From the NCBI GenBank assembly GCA_903824675.1, contig CAIJXV010000034.1:1-38743 (forward strand): a stretch of DNA of 38,743 bases, given 5' to 3'. The translations under genes and the position numbers were made by a program. Source of the DNA: an uncultured bacterium. Lineage in GTDB: Bacteria > Verrucomicrobiota > Kiritimatiellia > CAIKKV01 > CAIJXV01. The notes under the pieces are model-generated. The model worked only from the letters and a program-made list of their open reading frames with translations. It did not search any database and was not told the DNA's origin. Of the stretch, positions 1-7,675 are shown piece after piece. Numbering within the stretch: position 1 is the first letter of the stretch; each line of letters starts with the position of its first letter.

Positions 1-213
1 CCCGCTCCCTCTCCAGACGCCCGCCACCGAGGGCGGGCCGACATCGAGTGAAAACGGTTGGTGTTCGCCCTTTAGGGTAGGGCTTCGTCCACAACCCGAT
101 TCCCCAGTGTTGTCGGCCGGGCCTCTGCGCCCGGCGTCCACGGATCCAGCCCGCTCCCTCTCCAGACGCCCGCCACCGAGGGCGGGCCGACATCGAGTGA
201 AAACGGTTGGTGT
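1..213. repeat. Tandem intergenic repeat, two copies of a 64-bp exact core
   Basis: Bases 1-64 and 150-213 are identical, giving a repeat period of 149 bp. Each copy holds a strong hairpin (GCCCGCC / GGGCGGGC around 20-38 and 169-187), and the spacer holds a second one (GGCCGGGC / GCCCGGC near 117-136). The same unit occurs twice more in inverted orientation at about 13701-13828 and 13870-13972. No open frame in it looks like a gene. It is a dispersed noncoding repeat family; the window edge cuts the first copy, so its true end is unknown. Confidence 0.8.
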
Positions 214-329
214 GCACCGAATCGCAGAGGCGCCCAGGGTCGAACCTCTACATTAAGATTTGCTTCCCCCCGCCAATCCTGATACAAGCGCGAGCCATTG
301 TTCGATATCTTTTCCCTGGAGGATTCACC

Positions 330-1349
330 ATGCGCGGAATTTGGGTAACGTCGTTGATTGTCGGGTTCATCATATCGGGTTCGTCACTGAAAGCGCAAAC
401 CCCGGGATCCGCCACCGTACCGGCACCCCGCGATCCTTACCTCGGCGCACTGGTTGTCGATGCCCGCAATGGCCGTGTGCTCTGGGAAGATAAACCCGAC
501 ACCCCCTGTCATCCGGCCAGTGTCATCAAACTGATGGATCTGCTCATTCTCCTCGAGAAAGTCGGTCAAGGAACCTTGAAAATGGATGAGCCGATCAAAG
601 TCACCGCTGAGGCCTCCAAAATCGGCGGATCGCAGGTTTATCTAAAAGAAGGCGAGATATTTACGGTTGAAGAATTGACCTATGCGATGATGATCCAGTC
701 CGCCAATGACGCGGCGGCAACCCTCGCCATTCATATCGCCGGATCCAAGGAGGGATTCATTGAACTGATGAATAAAAAGGCTGCCGAACTGGGCATGAAT
801 TCCACCCGGTTCGCATCGGTTCACGGTTTGCCGCCCGGCCCCGGCCAGGCAGCCGACATCACCACCCCGCGCGATTTGGCCCTGCTCGCCCGCAACCTCC
901 TGAAACAACCCGACGCTTTGAAGTTCACCTCGGTCATGGAGCGGGGTTTCCGCAATGGGGAATTCACCATGCGGAATCACAACCCGCTTCTGACTCAATA
1001 CCCGGGTTGTGATGGATTAAAAACCGGTTATACCCGTTCCGGCGGTTACGGAATTGTAGCCACCGCCGAACGCAAAGGGGTCCGGGTCATCGCGGTGGTC
1101 ATGGGCAGCAAGGATCGACTGGTCCGTAATCAGCAGGCGGGAACCCTTTTATCCAAAGGATTCCAGTTGGCCCCCCCTGCTCCCCCGCCGCCGCCGCCCG
1201 CCCCCATCCTCCCCGAAGCCCCGCCAGCCCCCCCCGCGCCCGCACCTGAGCCCCATCGTTCATTTGCCTGGCTCTGGCTGGTCCTCATCGGCGTCGGATT
1301 AATCGCGGGCATCGGTTTGGGTTATGTCTTTGCCTCACGCCGTCGGTAA
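330..1349 (+). CDS. D-alanyl-D-alanine carboxypeptidase (PBP5/6-like, DacF-type)
   Basis: Serine peptidase of family S11 that trims the terminal D-Ala of peptidoglycan pentapeptides in the periplasm. The three penicillin-binding motifs are present: SVIK (catalytic Ser64, Lys67), SAN (124-126) and KTG (231-233). Residues 1-22 are a signal peptide. After the catalytic domain (about 35-270) comes a proline/alanine-rich linker (about 275-308) and then a membrane segment (about 311-335, FAWLWLVLIGVGLIAG) ending in Arg residues. This C-terminal membrane anchor replaces the amphipathic helix of classic PBP5; the usual PBP5_C domain is absent. The ATG at 330 was chosen because it starts the signal peptide and follows a CTGGAGGA ribosome site at 316-323; the frame stays open upstream but has no such site. 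The 3' end overlaps the converging gene by 15 bp. Confidence 0.93.
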   Translation: MRGIWVTSLIVGFIISGSSLKAQTPGSATVPAPRDPYLGALVVDARNGRVLWEDKPDTPCHPASVIKLMDLLILLEKVGQGTLKMDEPIKVTAEASKIGGSQVYLKEGEIFTVEELTYAMMIQSANDAAATLAIHIAGSKEGFIELMNKKAAELGMNSTRFASVHGLPPGPGQAADITTPRDLALLARNLLKQPDALKFTSVMERGFRNGEFTMRNHNPLLTQYPGCDGLKTGYTRSGGYGIVATAERKGVRVIAVVMGSKDRLVRNQQAGTLLSKGFQLAPPAPPPPPPAPILPEAPPAPPAPAPEPHRSFAWLWLVLIGVGLIAGIGLGYVFASRRR

Positions 1350-2972
1350 CGGAAACTCGCCCGAGGTTTCGGTGCGCGCCGGCGTCGTCGTGTCGGGCAT
1401 GCCGCAGATATTGATCAAATCGTTGATCAGGCCATCCATCCGATCACTGCTCCGCGCCGCCAGCGAAAGCAAGGCGCCCTGCTGATCCGTGATCACCCCG
1501 GCCCGGCACTGGCGGATCATGTCCACCGTACTGGAGATAACCGTCAGGGGTTGGCAAAATTCCTGCGCAATTTCCGCAATCAAATCCATCCGGCGTTGGC
1601 GCGCCTGCATCCGCCGCCGCGCCGTTTCGTCGGTCTTCGCCTGCTCGATCTCGGCGCGCTCCTCCTCGGTCGCCGACAGGGTCTGAATCTTTTTTTCAAC
1701 CCGCACCACCAACGTCGCCATCTCTTCGTCCAGGGATTTCAAAACATCCTGGATCTGGTTGAGGGACGCATTGGGCCCCAGTTCCTCCAACGACTTCAGC
1801 CGTTCATTCAGGCGAGCCAACAAACCATTCAGCACACCGGTATCGATTTTTTCAAACAGGGCCAAACCGGGGGGCGCGACAGGGGCCGGAGGTCGGCCCC
1901 GCGCCACCAAGTCGGTCCACTCCTCGTCCGTCAATCCGGACTCCAGCAGGCGGTCATGTAATTCCGCCAGGGCCGCGGGAGTCTCGGCCGACCGAACCAG
2001 CTTGAGCATTCGTTTTTCGCTTTTATCAATCGCCGCCCGTTTTTTCATGTATTCAGAGGTCAGCGCGTCAACTTGCAGATTGTCGGCCATCACTTCCAGG
2101 GCGTTCGTGATGAGTGGATCCAACGGCTTCGCGGAATCCGCTCCAGCAATCAACACTCGCAGGTGTTCACCCAGATCGGACAGGGTTTTAGCCAGGGCCT
2201 TTTTGCCGGTCGGCGATTTCGCCGAGGGATCCAGTTGCAAGGCATCGCACACGGCTTTGAGACAGGCCACGATTCGGGCATTGAGTTCCGCCGGCTCACC
2301 CGGCCCGGTGCCTGCCGGACCCTGGGCCACTTGCAGGACAATCCCCGCCAGGTGCGGGACATCCGCGGTCACCGCCTTTAGCTCTTCGCCCGGTAATTCC
2401 GCCGGGGATCGCCCCTCTTTGATCGCAGCCTCCAAAAACGACGTCACCGCCAGGTCGGGCAGGTCGGCGGGATGATCGCTGACCTGATCTTTGGCAACCA
2501 CGGTCTCATCCTCTGCCACCGCTTTGAAAACGATCTGCTTGGCCCGGATATGGGTAATCGCCTTCCGCTCCAACAGTTGAGCCAGGCCGCCTTGCGCCAT
2601 GATTTTCTCCGCCTTGACGCTCAGGATTTCCACAAAATTAGCAAACTCCTCAAGCGTCAGCCCCTGCACCAACGAAAAACCATTGACGCCCAGACGGGTC
2701 AACTGGGTGATCAACACCTGTTGCCCCGGGCCTTTGGAATCGATTTCAATACGGTCCACCACGAGATGATCCTCAACCAGGGTGAACAGGATTTCAGGCA
2801 CTTCTTCCAATCTTTTTTGCACACAGCCCAAACAGGCCTTGAAGGCATTGAGCGTCACCTGGTGGGTGGGACCGTAAATCGAGGCGTTACTGAAAATCAG
2901 ACCCAATTCCCGTATCATCGCGTAAACATATTCGCCGGCCGAGGCGCCTGAATCCTGGGATGCTGTGCTCAT
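1335..2972 (-). CDS. Uncharacterised sensor-like protein with degenerate histidine-kinase dimerisation domain
   Basis: A 545-residue soluble protein with no signal peptide. The N-terminal part (about 12-160) has the feel of a regulatory domain seen upstream of kinases (motif NASIYGPTHQVTLNAF); I cannot name it with confidence. The middle is helical and charged (about 230-460), probably coiled coil. The C-terminal part (about 455-525) resembles a HisKA dimerisation helix pair, but the phospho-acceptor His of the H-box is Gln (IAQEFCQPLTVIS, where active kinases have AHE/DxxxPL). There is no ATPase domain after it, since the protein ends about 70 residues later. It is therefore unlikely to be an active kinase and may be a scaffold or phosphotransfer partner. 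The ATG at 2972 is preferred over the GTG two codons upstream because AGGAG lies 6 nt before the ATG but abuts the GTG. Confidence 0.75.
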   Translation of the reverse strand: MSTASQDSGASAGEYVYAMIRELGLIFSNASIYGPTHQVTLNAFKACLGCVQKRLEEVPEILFTLVEDHLVVDRIEIDSKGPGQQVLITQLTRLGVNGFSLVQGLTLEEFANFVEILSVKAEKIMAQGGLAQLLERKAITHIRAKQIVFKAVAEDETVVAKDQVSDHPADLPDLAVTSFLEAAIKEGRSPAELPGEELKAVTADVPHLAGIVLQVAQGPAGTGPGEPAELNARIVACLKAVCDALQLDPSAKSPTGKKALAKTLSDLGEHLRVLIAGADSAKPLDPLITNALEVMADNLQVDALTSEYMKKRAAIDKSEKRMLKLVRSAETPAALAELHDRLLESGLTDEEWTDLVARGRPPAPVAPPGLALFEKIDTGVLNGLLARLNERLKSLEELGPNASLNQIQDVLKSLDEEMATLVVRVEKKIQTLSATEEERAEIEQAKTDETARRRMQARQRRMDLIAEIAQEFCQPLTVISSTVDMIRQCRAGVITDQQGALLSLAARSSDRMDGLINDLINICGMPDTTTPARTETSGEFPLPTA

Positions 2973-3008
2973 GGCCACTCCTGTGTATTGAAAAACACTC
3001 CACCCGCC

Positions 3009-3881
3009 TTACAACCCTTCAAACACCAACGTCGGACAGCGTTCATCTCCTGCCGGGAGACTCTCCCATTGACGACGCGGCGTGATACCGGTCAGCACCA
3101 ATGCCGACGAATGCCCCATCCGGTTGGCCCCGGTGATATCAGACCGCAAGGAATCTCCCACCCCCCACAAGGCGGTGGCCGGCGTACGCGCATCGATCAA
3201 CCCCCGCCCCTCCAAATGATGGAAGGCCCGCCGGTAAATCGCCGGATTCGGCTTGCCGAGATACAACGGCTCCAATTCAACCCCGTATTCGGCCAGCACC
3301 ATTTTGATGAAGCGAGCCTTGCCCCCCGCTCCGATCCGGATTTCCCCCCGTTTCCCGGGCCAATACATATCCGGATTCGGTACAATCAAAAAACTCTCCG
3401 GATTTCGGACAAAATAATTGATCACGGCATTGAATACCGGTTCCCAATCGTAATTTTGTTCCCCGACAATCACTCCGGCACAATCGGCTAATTCGGCGAT
3501 CTTGCGGACCGGCTTTAATCCGGCGCGTTCCGCATAACAGGGGGTTCCCAAATCCCCCATCACGAATACCTTGCGCCCGGCCAATCCGTGATCGCTGGTA
3601 TATTCGACAATGGCATCCGAACAGGAGACGATGTCCTCCGGTTTCACCGGCAAACCGGTCTGGGTCAGGCTGAAGGCTTTTTCTTCCGGTGAGTGATTGC
3701 CGTCGTTCGTCAGCAAGACAAACGGTTTAGCCACTGAATGCAACCAATCCAATGTCTCAGCCGCTCTCGGCAGGGCCACCCCGCCCCGTTCCAGGGTCCC
3801 ATCCACATCCAGCAAAACCCCGGCCACCTGGTCGCCCGCCGTACGCATCCAGGCTAGAAAACTGGGATGGACCTCAGACAT
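3009..3881 (-). CDS. HAD-superfamily subclass IIA phosphatase (NagD-like)
   Basis: A 290-residue cytoplasmic hydrolase. HAD motif I is DVDGT (Asp25 nucleophile, Asp27 general acid), motif II is LLTND (Thr58), motif III the Lys of LGKPNP (about 208), and motif [11 protein letters not shown] (about 236-244). The large cap between motifs II and III fits subclass IIA, whose members act on sugar phosphates, nucleotides, p-nitrophenyl phosphate or phosphoglycolate. The exact substrate cannot be read from sequence. Its start overlaps the end of the upstream fumarylacetoacetase-family gene by 8 bp, so the two are co-transcribed and probably translationally coupled. Confidence 0.9.
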   Translation of the reverse strand: MSEVHPSFLAWMRTAGDQVAGVLLDVDGTLERGGVALPRAAETLDWLHSVAKPFVLLTNDGNHSPEEKAFSLTQTGLPVKPEDIVSCSDAIVEYTSDHGLAGRKVFVMGDLGTPCYAERAGLKPVRKIAELADCAGVIVGEQNYDWEPVFNAVINYFVRNPESFLIVPNPDMYWPGKRGEIRIGAGGKARFIKMVLAEYGVELEPLYLGKPNPAIYRRAFHHLEGRGLIDARTPATALWGVGDSLRSDITGANRMGHSSALVLTGITPRRQWESLPAGDERCPTLVFEGL

Positions 3882-4689
3882 GGGTTAGATCCTCGCGGAT
3901 CACCGGATTGAACAAGGTCCCGATCTTTTCGATGGTCACCTGCACACGATCCCCGTCTTTCAACCACAACGGCGGGGTCCTGGCCATGCCCACCCCTTCC
4001 GGCGTGCCGGTCAGGATCACCGTGCCCGGGAGGAGGGTCGTACTGCCGCTCAGGAATTCAATCAGGGTCGGAACATCGAAAATCATGTCGGCCGTTGTGC
4101 TGTTCTGCACCGTCGTCCCATTTAACTCGGTTCGGATACCCAGGGCGTTGGGATTGGGGATTTCGTCCGGCGTCACCAAACAAGGGCCCAGGGGACAGAA
4201 GGTGTCGAACGATTTACTCCGACTCCACTGACCGCCCCCTTTAAACTTTTGCCAGTCGCGGGCGCTGACATCATTCGCGCAGGTATAACCAAGCACGTAG
4301 TCGAGCGCGTGGTCCCGCCGCACATTCTTACAGGTCCGACCGATGACCACCGCCAGTTCTCCTTCGTAATCCACCTGATCACTGGGTAAAAACACCGGCA
4401 ACTGGATCGGATCGCCCGGATGCTGGACCGCCGACAGGTTCTTCATGAATATCACGGGTGAGTCCGGGATCGATACCCCGGTTTCGGCCGCATGACGCCG
4501 GTAATTCAAACCAGCGCAAAAAATCACCCGCGCCTCCACCGGTGCCAGACGCTTGAGAATCAGGATCCGCCGACCGGGCTTGGCCCCGGGCTGACCCGGT
4601 TCCCCCCGTAATTGACGGATCGATCCATCGTCCATCTCCACGCCCCAGACCGTTTTTTCATCGAGTGTTAAAACCCGCACCAATCTCAT
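3874..4689 (-). CDS. Fumarylacetoacetate hydrolase family protein
   Basis: A 271-residue enzyme of the FAH superfamily (2-keto-3-deoxy sugar-acid dehydratases, acylpyruvases, 5-carboxymethyl-2-hydroxymuconate isomerases). The short N-terminal domain (1-50) is followed by the FAH core: [19 protein letters not shown], metal ligands Glu109 and Glu111 in [11 protein letters not shown], and Asp140 in [11 protein letters not shown]. The C-terminal signature [12 protein letters not shown] is near residue 230. Substrate is not assignable; given neighbours that use sugars, a role in sugar-acid breakdown is possible. The ATG follows AAGGAGG with a spacing of 4. First gene of the operon with the HAD phosphatase. 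Confidence 0.92.
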   Translation of the reverse strand: MRLVRVLTLDEKTVWGVEMDDGSIRQLRGEPGQPGAKPGRRILILKRLAPVEARVIFCAGLNYRRHAAETGVSIPDSPVIFMKNLSAVQHPGDPIQLPVFLPSDQVDYEGELAVVIGRTCKNVRRDHALDYVLGYTCANDVSARDWQKFKGGGQWSRSKSFDTFCPLGPCLVTPDEIPNPNALGIRTELNGTTVQNSTTADMIFDVPTLIEFLSGSTTLLPGTVILTGTPEGVGMARTPPLWLKDGDRVQVTIEKIGTLFNPVIREDLTHV

Positions 4690-5170
4690 AAAACCTCCTT
4701 AAAACAGGTCTTAACTGTAATAAGCCCACCCCCCGCTGGCCAGCGAAAAATAGTGAAGCCTTTGAGACGCTTCCAGACGTCACCCTAAACCCGTTTCCGG
4801 TGTAATGGCCGAATGGGGAAACCGGCTCGAAATCACCGCCCTGGAAGACTACCGATCTGTCAGATCGTCGGGATCAAAACTGTCCCGTTAATCTTGGAAT
4901 AAAACGCACCTGACGTTGTTGGCGGGGATGAGCGAGCTTTGAGGGATAGTCCCGAACAACTGATTGAGGTAATGTATCATCTCATCCAGTTCCTGTAACA
5001 GTTTTTATCCCGCCTTTTTCGCGAAGCGTTGGGGGGCGCCGCGCCTGCCCTGAACTTGTCGAAGGGGCGGTCGGCGCCTCATGAGGAGGAAAAAACGGCG
5101 GCAACAGCGTGCCGCCCTCCAGAAGAAATGTCTCCGAAACCGTTCAATTTAAGCAGCATTAATTTTAAAT
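4690..5170. other. Intergenic region without a convincing gene
   Basis: About 480 bp. It holds a small palindrome GATCTGTCAGATC (about 4853-4865) and a larger hairpin-forming element near 5033-5082, whose ends GGCGCCG/CGGCGCC pair. The latter contains CCTGCCCTGAACTTGTCGAAG, related to CCTGCCCTGAGGATATCGAAG near 13995, so it is likely another dispersed repeat family. The minus strand carries a short open stretch ending near 4899, too short to support. This segment separates the FAH/HAD operon from the end of the cassette array. Confidence 0.5.
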
Positions 5171-5233
5171 CCCCAACGTCAGTGCTGAGGATCGGCGAGC
5201 TTGCGAGCCGTATCCTCCGGCACTTGGTTGGGT
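5171..5233 (-). other. attC-like recombination site A (end of zinc-ribbon cassette)
   Basis: In gene direction the site runs from ACCCAAC (5233-5227, fits RYYYAAC) to GTTGGGG (5177-5171, one base off GTTRRRY). Inner arms AGTGC-CG-GAGGAT and ATCCTC-A-GCACT pair, with one extra base in the 5' arm. The site overlaps the last 17 or so codons and the stop codon of the zinc-ribbon gene. Confidence 0.75.
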
Positions 5234-6261
5234 GCCTGAATTCCCTTGTAGTCGGTAAGCGGGTTTCCGCTTGGCTGGTAGCTGGATGCGACGGTAGTTG
5301 GCGCGCGTGCCGGGCAAACCTCGGAGACTTTCGTCGGAAACATCTGAAGCGCCTTGATCTGCTTTATCGCATCTCGTTCCGAGACAGCGTCCACCTCCCC
5401 TGTCCGTTCGTTCCCCTTCGAGTCCATAGCTACGTAACGCCACTTCGCTGGGCGTCTGTCTGTATGGTCCGAACCACCACCAACGCTATAGGGCCGGATC
5501 TTACTGCTCGCGCAATGCGGACATTCCGGAGACAAACCCGACACACGGATGCACTTGGAGCAAATCACCTTTCCGCACTCTGCGCAGCAGAGCGCCTTGC
5601 CTTCCATCTCCTCTCTGGATGTAAGCCTGTAACCGTCCTGTAACGAGAATAGTTCCAGTACCGTATTGCACACCGAGCAACGGCACTTCTGAACATTCCG
5701 CTGGTGCGACGCTGCAGAGATCGAGTCGGCATGTCCTGCTGAGCGCTTCCGAGAAAGTTGTTCCGTGCCATTCTGGCCCTGGGCAATCCATTGTGTTCTT
5801 AGTCTGCGAGATAGCCTTACCGATGTCGTGATCCATCGCAGAACTAGGAATGTAATCGACAGTAAAATGATTTTAGCAACTAGAGCACCATAGGGGTTAG
5901 GGGCGTCACCCAAGAAGCTTATTGATAGGCCCGGCAAAACAAACAGAACGAGGACAAAGGAACCAATACCCAGTGCGCGTGACGCCCCACAAGTTCTGCA
6001 AGTGAAATGTCCATTCGGTTGTCCACACACACGACATTTAGCAACAGAGGACTCAGGTAAGGCTGAGGACTGAATGCACTGTTTGCAGATATACGACGTG
6101 CAATGATTGCAGGTGTAACTGACGTCGTCGTGACTTCCGCATTTGTTGCAGCGAGATCCCATCACGACAACGCCAGACCCGAGTGAATTTCCACTTCTAT
6201 GTCCGCCCTGATAGCCGAAGCGTCGACTCACGTCTCCTGATTCGCACATCGGACATTTCAT
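5179..6261 (-). CDS. Zinc-ribbon membrane protein with GspF-N-like module (cassette gene)
   Basis: A 360-residue protein with no recognised full-length family. Cys pairs suggest zinc ribbons at the N-terminus (CPMC at 3-6, CNKC 38-41, CNHC 51-54, CKQC 59-62, CRVC 76-79, CRTC 88-91). Two membrane helices follow (about 98-117 and 126-146), then a second Cys-rich block (CRCSVC 193-198, CCAEC 225-229, CSKC 234-237, CPHC 247-250). Residues 274-314 (WRYVAMDSKGNERTGEVDA...) closely resemble the N-terminal module of the type II secretion / type IV pilus inner-membrane protein GspF/PilC (pattern YxAxDxxGxxxxGxxxAxxxxxAxxxLxxxxxxPxxV), here detached from its membrane domains. The last 18 residues are encoded inside attC site A. 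The ATG is preceded by AGAGGAG at a spacing of 9. Gene of a mobile cassette; function unknown. Confidence 0.8.
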   Translation of the reverse strand: MKCPMCESGDVSRRFGYQGGHRSGNSLGSGVVVMGSRCNKCGSHDDVSYTCNHCTSYICKQCIQSSALPESSVAKCRVCGQPNGHFTCRTCGASRALGIGSFVLVLFVLPGLSISFLGDAPNPYGALVAKIILLSITFLVLRWITTSVRLSRRLRTQWIAQGQNGTEQLSRKRSAGHADSISAASHQRNVQKCRCSVCNTVLELFSLQDGYRLTSREEMEGKALCCAECGKVICSKCIRVSGLSPECPHCASSKIRPYSVGGGSDHTDRRPAKWRYVAMDSKGNERTGEVDAVSERDAIKQIKALQMFPTKVSEVCPARAPTTVASSYQPSGNPLTDYKGIQAPNQVPEDTARKLADPQH

Positions 6262-6288
6262 TACCTAGGTCTCCTCTCTACGGTCCGT

Positions 6289-6345
6289 TGCCAACGTGCT
6301 GCTCTGGCTGAGGAGAAGCCGATAGCCAGAAGCGGCTGGTTCTGC
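6289..6345 (-). other. attC-like recombination site B
   Basis: In gene direction from GCAGAAC (6345-6339) to GTTGGCA (6295-6289). The inner arms GCCGCT-T-CTGGCT and AGCCAG-AGCAGC pair with one mismatch and one extra base in the 5' arm. The left box is one base off the complement of GTGCTGC, where this cassette begins (6594-6588), as expected for one cassette's two ends. It starts 6 bp after the stop of the 76-residue gene. Confidence 0.75.
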
Positions 6346-6350
6346 GGTTT

Positions 6351-6581
6351 TCAGATTTTCAAATACATGCCACGAGAAGGCGCTATTTTCTCTACGGCCT
6401 GCCGGATCGCTTTTCGCATTCTGAACCAAAGCGTCAACCGGGTCAACAGGCCGGCACCTTTCATTTCCTGCTTAAATCGCTTCTTGATTTCGGCGGTCGA
6501 TTGGCCAATGCGATCCCGTGTAGCCGGATCCTTAAGCAATCTGATCCTACCATCTGAAACTATTCGGTCTTTCATCATCAT
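6351..6581 (-). CDS. Small basic protein of unknown function (cassette gene)
   Basis: A 76-residue, strongly basic, helical protein, unrecognised. Pattern in order: hydrophilic N-terminus, a helical stretch about 24-42 (TAEIKKRFKQEMKGAG), then an amphipathic segment LLTRLTLWFRMRKAIRQAV (about 45-63). No signal peptide or clear membrane helix. Three ATG codons stand in tandem at the start (6581, 6578, 6575), so the exact start is open. The start lies only about 12 nt inside the cassette boundary, with no obvious ribosome site. Its support is the cassette context: it exactly fills the space between attC sites B and C. Confidence 0.6.
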   Translation of the reverse strand: MMMKDRIVSDGRIRLLKDPATRDRIGQSTAEIKKRFKQEMKGAGLLTRLTLWFRMRKAIRQAVEKIAPSRGMYLKI

Positions 6582-6587
6582 TGCTTT

Positions 6588-6659
6588 GCAGCACGTCGAG
6601 AATCTGGTTGAGACAGTTCCGCCGCGGAACTGGCGATAACCAGAATTCTCTGGTTAGGC
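6588..6659 (-). other. attC-like recombination site C
   Basis: In gene direction from GCCTAAC (6659-6653, a perfect RYYYAAC) to GTGCTGC (6594-6588, degenerate). Inner arms GAGAAT-T-CTGGTT (6650-6638) and AACCAG-ATTCTC (6609-6598) pair perfectly except for the single extra T in the 5' arm. The first box is the exact complement of GTTAGGC at the start of the same cassette (7271-7277). The stop codon TAA of the antitoxin gene lies inside the first box. Confidence 0.85.
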
Positions 6660-6938
6660 CTTTTGGACTTCTCTCAATGATCCGCTTAGGTACTTATGCA
6701 GAATGCTAGAGATTAGTGTCTGGTATGGCAGGCCTTCTTCTACGGCTTTGGTTTGAATTCCAAACAAATCCCTTTCCGACAAGCGGATGTTAATCCTCTT
6801 GTTCTTTTGCAGGGTATTGGCGGCATACTGTCTTAACTTTGCAATCTCCGCATTCTTGTTTTTGACAGACCGGAACTCACCTTTGTCAAATGAATCAAGG
6901 ATGTCCTTCTCTTCTTGATCAAGAATTATCTTATTCAT
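6654..6938 (-). CDS. CopG/BrnA-like antitoxin (cassette gene)
   Basis: A 94-residue antitoxin. The C-terminal half (about 48-88) has the ribbon-helix-helix pattern KRINIRLSERDLFGIQTKA followed by EEGLPYQTLISSILHKYL, typical of CopG-type antitoxins that bind DNA as dimers and repress their own operon; the acidic N-terminal half is the likely toxin-binding part. It follows its toxin gene with an 8-bp overlap. A strong ribosome site (AGGAGG, spacing 5) lies inside the toxin gene, unlike the toxin, which has none; this favours antitoxin excess. The stop codon sits in attC site C. Confidence 0.85.
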   Translation of the reverse strand: MNKIILDQEEKDILDSFDKGEFRSVKNKNAEIAKLRQYAANTLQKNKRINIRLSERDLFGIQTKAVEEGLPYQTLISSILHKYLSGSLREVQKA

Positions 6939-7212
6939 GACTACCTCCTAAATGTTTCCTTGTCGCCTTGCGACTGGGAATAATTGTCTTCAGTTCGATT
7001 TCCTCGCCTTTCTGCTCATAAGGCACGAGATACACATAATCATTAATTCGTGCTACAGCAATCTTCTGTCCGGGATATTTGCCCTGATTTGGGTTGTCTA
7101 TGACATCCAGCAAGGCCGACTGTTCTATCAAGACGACAATTTGCTCAAAACAGACGCCCCGATTGAGCTTCAGCCATTCATTTTTGCTTTCATCCCATCT
7201 GAATAACTTCAT
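6931..7212 (-). CDS. BrnT-like toxin (cassette gene)
   Basis: A 93-residue protein of the BrnT/RelE-like ribonuclease toxin type. Seen features are the N-terminal FRWDESKNEWLKLNRGVCFE (BrnT: F-x-W-D-x-x-K-x-x-x-N-x-x-x-H-G-V-x-F-E) and the C-terminal IIPSRKATRKH, which matches the basic end of BrnT proteins. The His common in the N-terminal motif is Arg here, so activity is uncertain. Toxin-first gene order with the CopG-type gene overlapping downstream fits the BrnTA arrangement. No ribosome site precedes the ATG; the promoter described below would put transcription start at the ATG. Confidence 0.75.
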   Translation of the reverse strand: MKLFRWDESKNEWLKLNRGVCFEQIVVLIEQSALLDVIDNPNQGKYPGQKIAVARINDYVYLVPYEQKGEEIELKTIIPSRKATRKHLGGSHE

Positions 7213-7218
7213 GGTGAT

Positions 7219-7247
7219 ATCGTAGATTAGCGTGTGCCGTTTGTCAA
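7219..7247 (-). promoter_or_regulatory. Sigma70-type promoter of the brnT/copG-like pair, predicted leaderless
   Basis: On the minus strand TTGACA (7247-7242) and TACGAT (7224-7219) are spaced by 17 nt. Only 6 nt separate the -10 box from the toxin ATG (7212), so initiation is expected at or next to the A of the ATG. The promoter lies within the cassette, so the pair can be expressed wherever the cassette lands. Confidence 0.6.
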
Positions 7248-7270
7248 CACATTGTCATCATTGTTTTCTG

Positions 7271-7332
7271 GCCTAACGGTGAAAGTCAGGTTCCGAACGG
7301 AACGCGAGGTAACCTGAACTTTCTGGTTGGCA
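7271..7332 (-). other. attC-like recombination site D (end of hicAB cassette)
   Basis: In gene direction from TGCCAAC (7332-7326) to GTTAGGC (7277-7271, a perfect GTTRRRY). Inner arms GAAAGT-T-CAGGTT and AACCTG-ACTTTC pair perfectly with one extra base in the 5' arm. It begins 7 bp after the hicB stop. The right box is the start of the brnT/copG cassette. Confidence 0.85.
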
Positions 7333-7339
7333 TGGTCTT

Positions 7340-7675
7340 TTATCCGTGCGCCAGTTTGGCCAATGCCAGGCGGTTTAAGCTAACACCCGCTTCAGCGGCC
7401 TCTACGATGAGTTCACGGTGCACATTAGGAGGGACGCGCACCATGAACTTCCCACTGAAAGACCGACTAGCCAATGGCTCGGGGATTGGCTCTCGTTGTG
7501 TATTCATATCCTCAACAACATCAGCCACTACAGAGCGAACCCCCCGAAGTGCAGCTTCGGGTGCTGAGGCCAGCCAGCTCAATCCCGGAAATTCGGCACA
7601 AAGGCCGACGTACTCTTTGTCTTCTTCCGACCACGTGACGCGGTAGGTATAGTGATCATGCGGAATGGTTTTCAT
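7340..7675 (-). CDS. hicB: HicB-family antitoxin (cassette gene)
   Basis: A 111-residue type II antitoxin. The N-terminal part (about 8-60) is the partial RNase H-like HicB fold, with YRVTWSEEDKEYVGLCAEFPGLS and the A-x-x-P-x-x-A-L motif; the C-terminal part (about 72-108) is a DNA-binding segment, FMVRVPPNVHRELIVEA then GVSLNRLALAKLA, a ribbon-helix-helix as in HicB antitoxins. It overlaps the hicA end by 20 bp. A GGTGG ribosome site (AAGGTGG, spacing 4) lies in the hicA coding sequence. It neutralises HicA and probably represses the operon. Confidence 0.92.
   Translation of the reverse strand: MKTIPHDHYTYRVTWSEEDKEYVGLCAEFPGLSWLASAPEAALRGVRSVVADVVEDMNTQREPIPEPLASRSFSGKFMVRVPPNVHRELIVEAAEAGVSLNRLALAKLAHG

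Noticed and set aside
1-213. CRISPR array
   Set aside because: There are only two copies with a 149-bp period, and the unit is a 64-bp hairpin sequence also found elsewhere in inverted form; no short regular spacers or cas genes.
4840-4990. Possible remnant of a transposase or small gene on the minus strand
   Set aside because: The open stretch is only about 30-40 codons, lacks a start with a ribosome site and matches no family I know.
5029-5643. Open frame of 204 codons on the plus strand
   Set aside because: It runs antisense to the zinc-ribbon gene over most of its length and through a hairpin repeat; composition and lack of motifs mark it as a shadow.
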